Assembly (NCBI GenBank): GCA_964611755.1
Contig: CAZTBB010000062.1
Location: 1-10,382 of the forward strand
Direction of reading: 5' to 3'
From: CAZTBB01 sp964611755
GTDB lineage: Bacteria; Pseudomonadota; Alphaproteobacteria; Micavibrionales; Micavibrionaceae
Length of the DNA: 10,382 nucleotides
Part shown: positions 6,292 through 10,382 of the stretch, in pieces
How the letters are laid out: each line of letters starts with the position of its first letter
Numbering within the stretch: the first letter of the stretch is position 1
The notes under the pieces: generated by a model
Seen by the model: only the letters and a program-made list of their open reading frames with translations
Told to the model about the DNA's origin: nothing
The model's database searches: none
Translations under genes and position numbers: made by a program

Positions 6292-7527
6292 ATGGCTACA
6301 CAGACTAAAAGTTCAAGTACACCTAACAATCCCATATTATCCGCCGCGGCAAATTTCTTTAAAATGGAGGCATCAGCCGGAATATTGCTTGTGATTGCGG
6401 CGGCCATTGCGATTATTGTTGCAAACTCCCCCCTCTATAATCTGTATGATCATGTCTTGAACGGTATCAAGTTCAAAATTGGTTTCGGGGATGCGATTAC
6501 CGGTGATGGGCTGGAGATTAACAAATCCATTTTGCTTTGGATTAATGATGGTTTCATGGCCATCTTTTTCTTGCTCGTAGGTTTGGAAATTAAACGGGAG
6601 ATTGTATCGGGTGAACTCTCGACACGGTCCAGAGCCTTGCTGCCTGCTATTGCTGCGGTTGGCGGTATGGTTTTTCCCGCTTTGTGTTATGTCTGGATTA
6701 ACTGGGATACACCAGAAGAGCTTGCAGGCTGGGCTATTCCTGCTGCGACCGATATCGCCTTTGCGCTTGGTATTCTAAGCCTTTTAGGATCGCGCGCGCC
6801 TGTACGATTGAAGGTGTTGTTGACGGCTATTGCCGTGATTGATGATTTGGGCGCTATTTTGATTATTGCGTTCTTCTATTCCGGCAATATTGCCTTGACA
6901 CCTATCTATTTTGCAGCGGCTGCCCTTGTTGGTTTATTTATCATGAACCGTTACAACGTTTCGAAAATCTCCCCGTATATCTTGCTGGGTGTTATTCTCT
7001 GGGTGGCGGTTTTGAAATCCGGGGTTCACGCCACATTGGCGGGGGTTGCCACGGCGATGTTTATTCCCATGACATGCCCGAAGGACCCCAAATTTTCACC
7101 ATGTAAACATTTGGAACATACGCTGCACCCTTGGGTGGCGTTCTTTATCTTGCCGATCTTTGCCTTTGCCAATGCGGGCGTACCATTCGCCGGTATGGGC
7201 TGGCATTCCTTTGCGGAGCCGGTAACGCTCGGTATTATTCTTGGCCTTGTTGTCGGTAAACAGGTCGGTATTTTCTCTTTATTATGGATTACTATTAAAT
7301 CCGGTCTTTCACCAATGCCAAGCAATACCAACTGGTTACAATTATATGGTGTGTCGATTCTGTGCGGGATTGGTTTTACCATGTCCTTATTTATCGGCGG
7401 CCTTGCCTTCGAAGATCTTGAACACCAAGCATCTATCAGGCTTGGCGTCTTAACTGGCTCTATTATTTCGGCTGTTATGGGGTACTCTATTTTGTACTAC
7501 GCCTCTTTGAAGGATCAGAAAAAATAG
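6292..7527 (+). CDS. nhaA: Na+/H+ antiporter NhaA
   Basis: This 411-residue inner-membrane protein exchanges cytoplasmic Na+ (or Li+) for external H+ and serves pH and salt homeostasis. It matches E. coli NhaA along its whole length. The family blocks are LLWINDGFMAIFFLLVGLEIKRE (81-103 region), AIPAATDIAFALG (148-160), AVIDDLGAI (181-189), LKSGVHATLAG (241-251), LEHTLHPWVAFF (274-285) and CGIGFTMSLFI (358-368). The ion-binding pair Asp184-Asp185, the partner Asp154, His246 (the E. coli His225 position) and Lys323 (the E. coli Lys300 position) are all present, so it should be active. The N-terminus is about 20 residues longer than in E. coli. The ATG at 6292 lacks a clear Shine-Dalgarno sequence. 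A later in-frame ATG (residue 25) would still leave the first helix. It is not functionally linked to the phage genes before it. Confidence 0.97.
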   Translation: MATQTKSSSTPNNPILSAAANFFKMEASAGILLVIAAAIAIIVANSPLYNLYDHVLNGIKFKIGFGDAITGDGLEINKSILLWINDGFMAIFFLLVGLEIKREIVSGELSTRSRALLPAIAAVGGMVFPALCYVWINWDTPEELAGWAIPAATDIAFALGILSLLGSRAPVRLKVLLTAIAVIDDLGAILIIAFFYSGNIALTPIYFAAAALVGLFIMNRYNVSKISPYILLGVILWVAVLKSGVHATLAGVATAMFIPMTCPKDPKFSPCKHLEHTLHPWVAFFILPIFAFANAGVPFAGMGWHSFAEPVTLGIILGLVVGKQVGIFSLLWITIKSGLSPMPSNTNWLQLYGVSILCGIGFTMSLFIGGLAFEDLEHQASIRLGVLTGSIISAVMGYSILYYASLKDQKK

Positions 7528-7581
7528 GTGTGCTAGAGCGTCTGTCTCTGGTATGATTTCCCTTGTCTTTTGCGCGCATCG

Positions 7582-7593
7582 TCCCTTAAGGGA
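7582..7593. repeat. Perfect 12-base palindrome in the nhaA-icd gap
   Basis: TCCCTTAAGGGA is a perfect dyad 54 bases before the icd start, followed by a G-rich stretch (GGGGTGG). It could be an operator half-site pair or part of a weak stem. No T-run follows, so it is not a typical terminator, and I cannot place a convincing promoter around it. The rest of the 119-base gap shows no other structure except the icd ribosome binding site at 7634-7639. Confidence 0.35.
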
Positions 7594-7646
7594 GGGGTGG
7601 CGTTTTCAAAACTTAAAATCGATGAACACAGGTAAGGGATTACATT

Positions 7647-9089
7647 ATGGCGAAAACACCAATTACAGTGGCGAGAGGTGATGGCATTGGGCCGGAGATT
7701 ATGGATGCGACATTGCGTATTTTGGAGGCTGCCGGTGCTGCTCTGGATATAGAAGAGATTGAGATTGGTAAGGCCGTTTATGAGAGTGGGGTAGCCAATG
7801 GTATTGATGAGGCTGCCTGGGAATCTCTCAAGCGTACAAAAGTTTTTCTGAAAGCACCGATTACAACGCCACAAGGGGGTGGTTTTAAGTCCTTGAATGT
7901 GACAATTCGAAAATCATTGAGCCTTTTTGCAAATGTGCGCCCCTGTGTTTCCTATGCGCCATTTGTTAAAACCAACCACCCAAAAATGGATTTGGTTATT
8001 ATTCGTGAGAATGAAGAGGATCTTTATGGCGGGATTGAGTATCGACAATCGCAAGAGGTGATGGCCTCGTTGAAAATTATTTCACGCCCGGGGTCTGAGC
8101 GTATTGTGCGCTATGCGTTTGAATATGCGCGCGCCAATGGTCGCAAGCGCGTTACATGTATGACAAAAGACAACATCATGAAAATGTCCGATGGGATGTT
8201 TCACAACATCTTTGATGAAATTGGTAAGGAATATCCTGACATTGAACAGGACCATATGATTATTGATATCGGAACGGCCAAGGTTGCGGATTCGCCGCAT
8301 CTTTTTGATGTGATTGTTTTACCAAATCTCTATGGTGATATTGTCTCTGACGTGGCGGCCGAGGTGACAGGCTCTGTCGGCCTTGGGGGATCATCTAATG
8401 TCGGGTTGGATTTTGCCATGTTCGAAGCTGTCCATGGATCTGCTCCGGATATTTCCGGTCAGGATATAGCAAACCCATCAGGGCTGCTTCTGGGTGCTGT
8501 GATGATGCTTGTTCATATTGGGCAAGGCGATGTGGCTGAGAAAATTCACAACGCGTGGTTAAAGACCATCGAGGACGGCATACATACAGGTGAAATTTTC
8601 CGCGAAGGCGTTAGCAAGTCAAAAGTCGGCACGACGGCCTTTGCCGACGCCGTGATTGAGCGCTTGGGTCAAAAGCCGGAAGTAATGAGCGAGATTGATT
8701 ACAGCTCTGTTCCATCCGGCGGTATGAAAATTCCCGATCTTAAAACCTATCCGGAAGAGAAAAAATGCCGTGTCGGGGTAGATGTGGGTCTGAATTGGAA
8801 GGATAGCACTCAAGAGCTGGTTGATAAGGTTTTGCCCTGCCTTACAGACAATCTAGAGCTTCAGATGGTGTCTAACCGAGGAACAAAGGTTTGGCCGGGC
8901 GGGCAGGATCAAACATTCTGCGTTGATAACTGGCGTTTGCGTTTTAAGGCGAAGGGTGAGGATGTGAAAACATCGGAAATTTTGCAACTTCTTACCAATA
9001 TGAATGCGGCTGACTTGAATTTCACAAAGACGGCTGTTCTGCATACATTTGATGGGAAACCCGGCTTTACGGTCGCGCAAGGCGAGTAA
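7647..9089 (+). CDS. icd: Isocitrate dehydrogenase, long alphaproteobacterial/Thermus type
   Basis: This 480-residue enzyme oxidatively decarboxylates isocitrate to 2-oxoglutarate in the TCA cycle (cytoplasmic). It begins with the dehydrogenase signature VARGDGIGPEI (8-18). The substrate loop is SLNVTIRKS (82-90, with Ser82, Asn84 and Arg88), and Arg98, Arg120 and Tyr127 follow at the expected places. Lys174 (TKDN) and metal ligands Asp231 and Asp235 (YGDIVSDVAAE) are present. The coenzyme loop is EAVHGSAPDISGQDIANP (260-277). After about residue 345 an extra C-terminal domain of about 130 residues follows, absent from the E. coli enzyme but typical of the Rickettsia/Thermus class. At the positions that are Lys344-Tyr345 in the NADP-dependent E. 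coli enzyme there is Asp268-Ile269, usually linked to NAD+. The family label often says NADP; the residues here argue otherwise. AAGGGA at 7634-7639 lies 7 bases before the ATG. Confidence 0.95.
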   Translation: MAKTPITVARGDGIGPEIMDATLRILEAAGAALDIEEIEIGKAVYESGVANGIDEAAWESLKRTKVFLKAPITTPQGGGFKSLNVTIRKSLSLFANVRPCVSYAPFVKTNHPKMDLVIIRENEEDLYGGIEYRQSQEVMASLKIISRPGSERIVRYAFEYARANGRKRVTCMTKDNIMKMSDGMFHNIFDEIGKEYPDIEQDHMIIDIGTAKVADSPHLFDVIVLPNLYGDIVSDVAAEVTGSVGLGGSSNVGLDFAMFEAVHGSAPDISGQDIANPSGLLLGAVMMLVHIGQGDVAEKIHNAWLKTIEDGIHTGEIFREGVSKSKVGTTAFADAVIERLGQKPEVMSEIDYSSVPSGGMKIPDLKTYPEEKKCRVGVDVGLNWKDSTQELVDKVLPCLTDNLELQMVSNRGTKVWPGGQDQTFCVDNWRLRFKAKGEDVKTSEILQLLTNMNAADLNFTKTAVLHTFDGKPGFTVAQGE

Positions 9090-9187
9090 TTTACAACTAA
9101 AACGTCCCGAAGGGGGCTTGCCTTTGCGCGCACACAGGCGTAAATAAGTAGCATTGCAATATAGAGATAACGATAAGGGTTATAAAC

Positions 9188-10382
9188 ATGGCTGAAATTG
9201 TAGTTCCAACATTAGGTGAATCTGTGAGCGAGGCGACAGTTGCGCAATGGCTCAAAAAAGAAGGTGAAGCGGTTAAGGCGGATGAGCCAATCGTGGAATT
9301 GGAAACCGATAAGGTAACGTTGGAAGTCAATGCCCCTGCCGATGGTGTGATTGTGAGCATTTCAGTTGGTGAGGGAGAAACTGTTGAGGTTGGTGCCATT
9401 TTAGGGGAGCTGGAAGCCGGTGCGGCCGCAAATGATGCAGCCCCAGCAAAAGCTGCTGAAGACGCACCAAAAGCGGAGGCTCCTTCTGCTCCGGCTGCGG
9501 CATCTTCAGCTCCGGCACAAACCTCGGATGCGCCTAAGACATCACCGGCCGTTCGTAAGATTTTGGCTGATAACAATCTTGATGCAAGCCAGGTGCCTGC
9601 AAGTGGGAAAGATGGCCGTTTAACAAAATCGGATGTTGAGAATTATCTATCATCTAACAAGGTAGCTTCACCAGCTCCGACAGCAGCACCTGCACCAGCA
9701 TCTGCACCTGTATCTTCTGCGCCATCACAGAAAAAAGACCGTGAAGAGCGTGTGCGCATGACAAAATTGCGCCAAGTGATTGCCTCACGCTTGAAGGAGG
9801 CACAGAACGAAGCCGCTATTCTGACAACATTCAACGAAGTTGATATGGGCCCGGTGATGGAGCTCCGCAAGGAATATAAGGATATCTTTGAAAAGCGCCA
9901 TGGTATTAAGCTTGGCTTTATGTCCTTCTTCGTAAAGGCGACCATTCTTGCTCTTAAGGAATTTCCGGCTGTGAATGCTGAGATTCAAGGCGATGAGGTT
10001 GTTTACAAAAATTACTATGATATTGGCGTTGCCGTTTCAACGCCGCAAGGCCTTGTGGTTCCCGTATTGCGTGATGCAGACCAACTCAGCATGGCTGAGG
10101 TGGAAGGCAAGATTGTTGATCTTGGCACACGTGCCCGTGATGGGAAATTAGGCATGGATGAGATGATGGGCGGATCATTCACAATCACCAATGGTGGTGT
10201 GTTCGGCTCATTGCTCTCAACACCTATTCTTAATCGTCCGCAATCCGGTATTCTGGGCATGCATAAAATCCAGCAGCGCCCCATGGTGATGAAGGATGGA
10301 TCCATTGAGGCTCGCCCGATGATGTATCTCGCGCATTCTTATGACCACCGTATCATTGATGGCCGTGAAGCTGTGAGCTTCT
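9188..10382 (+). CDS. odhB: Dihydrolipoyl succinyltransferase, E2 of 2-oxoglutarate dehydrogenase (3' end cut by window)
   Basis: The first 398 codons are present; the end lies outside the window. E2 moves the succinyl group from the E1 thiamine intermediate to CoA and forms the core of the complex. Domains in order: a lipoyl domain (2-76) with the lipoylated Lys42 in ELETDKVTLEV, an Ala/Pro/Ser-rich flexible linker (78-118), an E1/E3-binding domain (119-154, SPAVRKILADN...GRLTKSDVENYL), a second Ala/Pro linker (160-180), and the acyltransferase domain from about 187 (VRMTKLRQVIASRLKEAQ). The catalytic motif SYDHRIIDG has His387 and Asp391. The sequence VPTLGESVSEATVAQW is typical of the 2-oxoglutarate, not the pyruvate, enzyme. 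Only a few residues are missing at the C-terminus by comparison with the family. AAGGG at 9175-9179 lies 8 bases before the ATG. It follows icd by 98 bases and is probably co-transcribed or separately promoted; sucB is the alternative symbol. Confidence 0.95.
   Translation, partial: MAEIVVPTLGESVSEATVAQWLKKEGEAVKADEPIVELETDKVTLEVNAPADGVIVSISVGEGETVEVGAILGELEAGAAANDAAPAKAAEDAPKAEAPSAPAAASSAPAQTSDAPKTSPAVRKILADNNLDASQVPASGKDGRLTKSDVENYLSSNKVASPAPTAAPAPASAPVSSAPSQKKDREERVRMTKLRQVIASRLKEAQNEAAILTTFNEVDMGPVMELRKEYKDIFEKRHGIKLGFMSFFVKATILALKEFPAVNAEIQGDEVVYKNYYDIGVAVSTPQGLVVPVLRDADQLSMAEVEGKIVDLGTRARDGKLGMDEMMGGSFTITNGGVFGSLLSTPILNRPQSGILGMHKIQQRPMVMKDGSIEARPMMYLAHSYDHRIIDGREAVSF

Noticed and set aside
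7533..7874. Minus-strand open frame across the nhaA-icd gap
   Set aside because: It overlaps the conserved start of icd, is Cys-rich and unlike a known protein, and no promoter is visible.
9100..9140. Hairpin terminator between icd and odhB (CCCGAAGGGGG and neighbouring GGC/GCC words)
   Set aside because: The stems are only 3-4 bases, and no T-run follows.
9097..9576. Minus-strand open frame of 159 codons rich in Ala and Ser
   Set aside because: It mirrors the lipoyl domain and Ala/Pro linker of odhB, whose repetitive codons keep the opposite strand free of stops.

Overview
The window reads as a chromosomal segment of an alphaproteobacterium of moderate G+C. The evidence is a long-form (480-residue) isocitrate dehydrogenase of the type known from Rickettsia and other Alphaproteobacteria, and a holin that resembles the GTA_holin_3TM family common in that class. 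I cannot name the genus. All recognisable genes are on the + strand and tightly packed. I see no rRNA, tRNA, CRISPR array, insertion sequence or integrase.

The left part (about 1-6201) is one compact phage-derived module. It holds a possible 3' end of an upstream gene, a family 25 glycosyltransferase, a tail fibre/tailspike, a small helical protein of unknown function, and a large terminase. These are followed by a membrane-anchored coiled-coil protein, a SleB-type cell wall hydrolase and a holin. The tail protein has a T7 gp17-like N-terminus, a pectate-lyase-type beta-helix and two tandem C-terminal modules. The terminase matches T7 gp19 around its Walker B region. The order fibre, small protein, large terminase, lysis genes recalls the right end of T7-like podoviruses. 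The lysis genes look more like those of alphaproteobacterial prophages and gene transfer agents. The module may therefore be the late-gene end of a podovirus-like prophage, a remnant, or a domesticated particle locus. Capsid, portal and tail-tube genes, if present, lie upstream of the window.

The right part (about 6292-10382) is ordinary host metabolism. It holds the Na+/H+ antiporter NhaA, isocitrate dehydrogenase, and the E2 component (dihydrolipoyl succinyltransferase) of 2-oxoglutarate dehydrogenase, which is cut by the window end. Isocitrate dehydrogenase makes 2-oxoglutarate, which the E2-containing complex uses, so the last two genes encode consecutive TCA-cycle steps. The E1 gene (odhA/sucA) that normally precedes odhB is not here.

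The points most worth a second look are the glycosyltransferase inside the phage late operon, the pairing of a T7-type terminase with GTA-type lysis genes, the duplicated C-terminal module of the tail protein, the Asp-Ile pair at the coenzyme-selecting site of isocitrate dehydrogenase (which suggests NAD+ rather than NADP+), and the icd-odhB adjacency without odhA. I did not find anything that clearly qualifies as a previously undescribed system.
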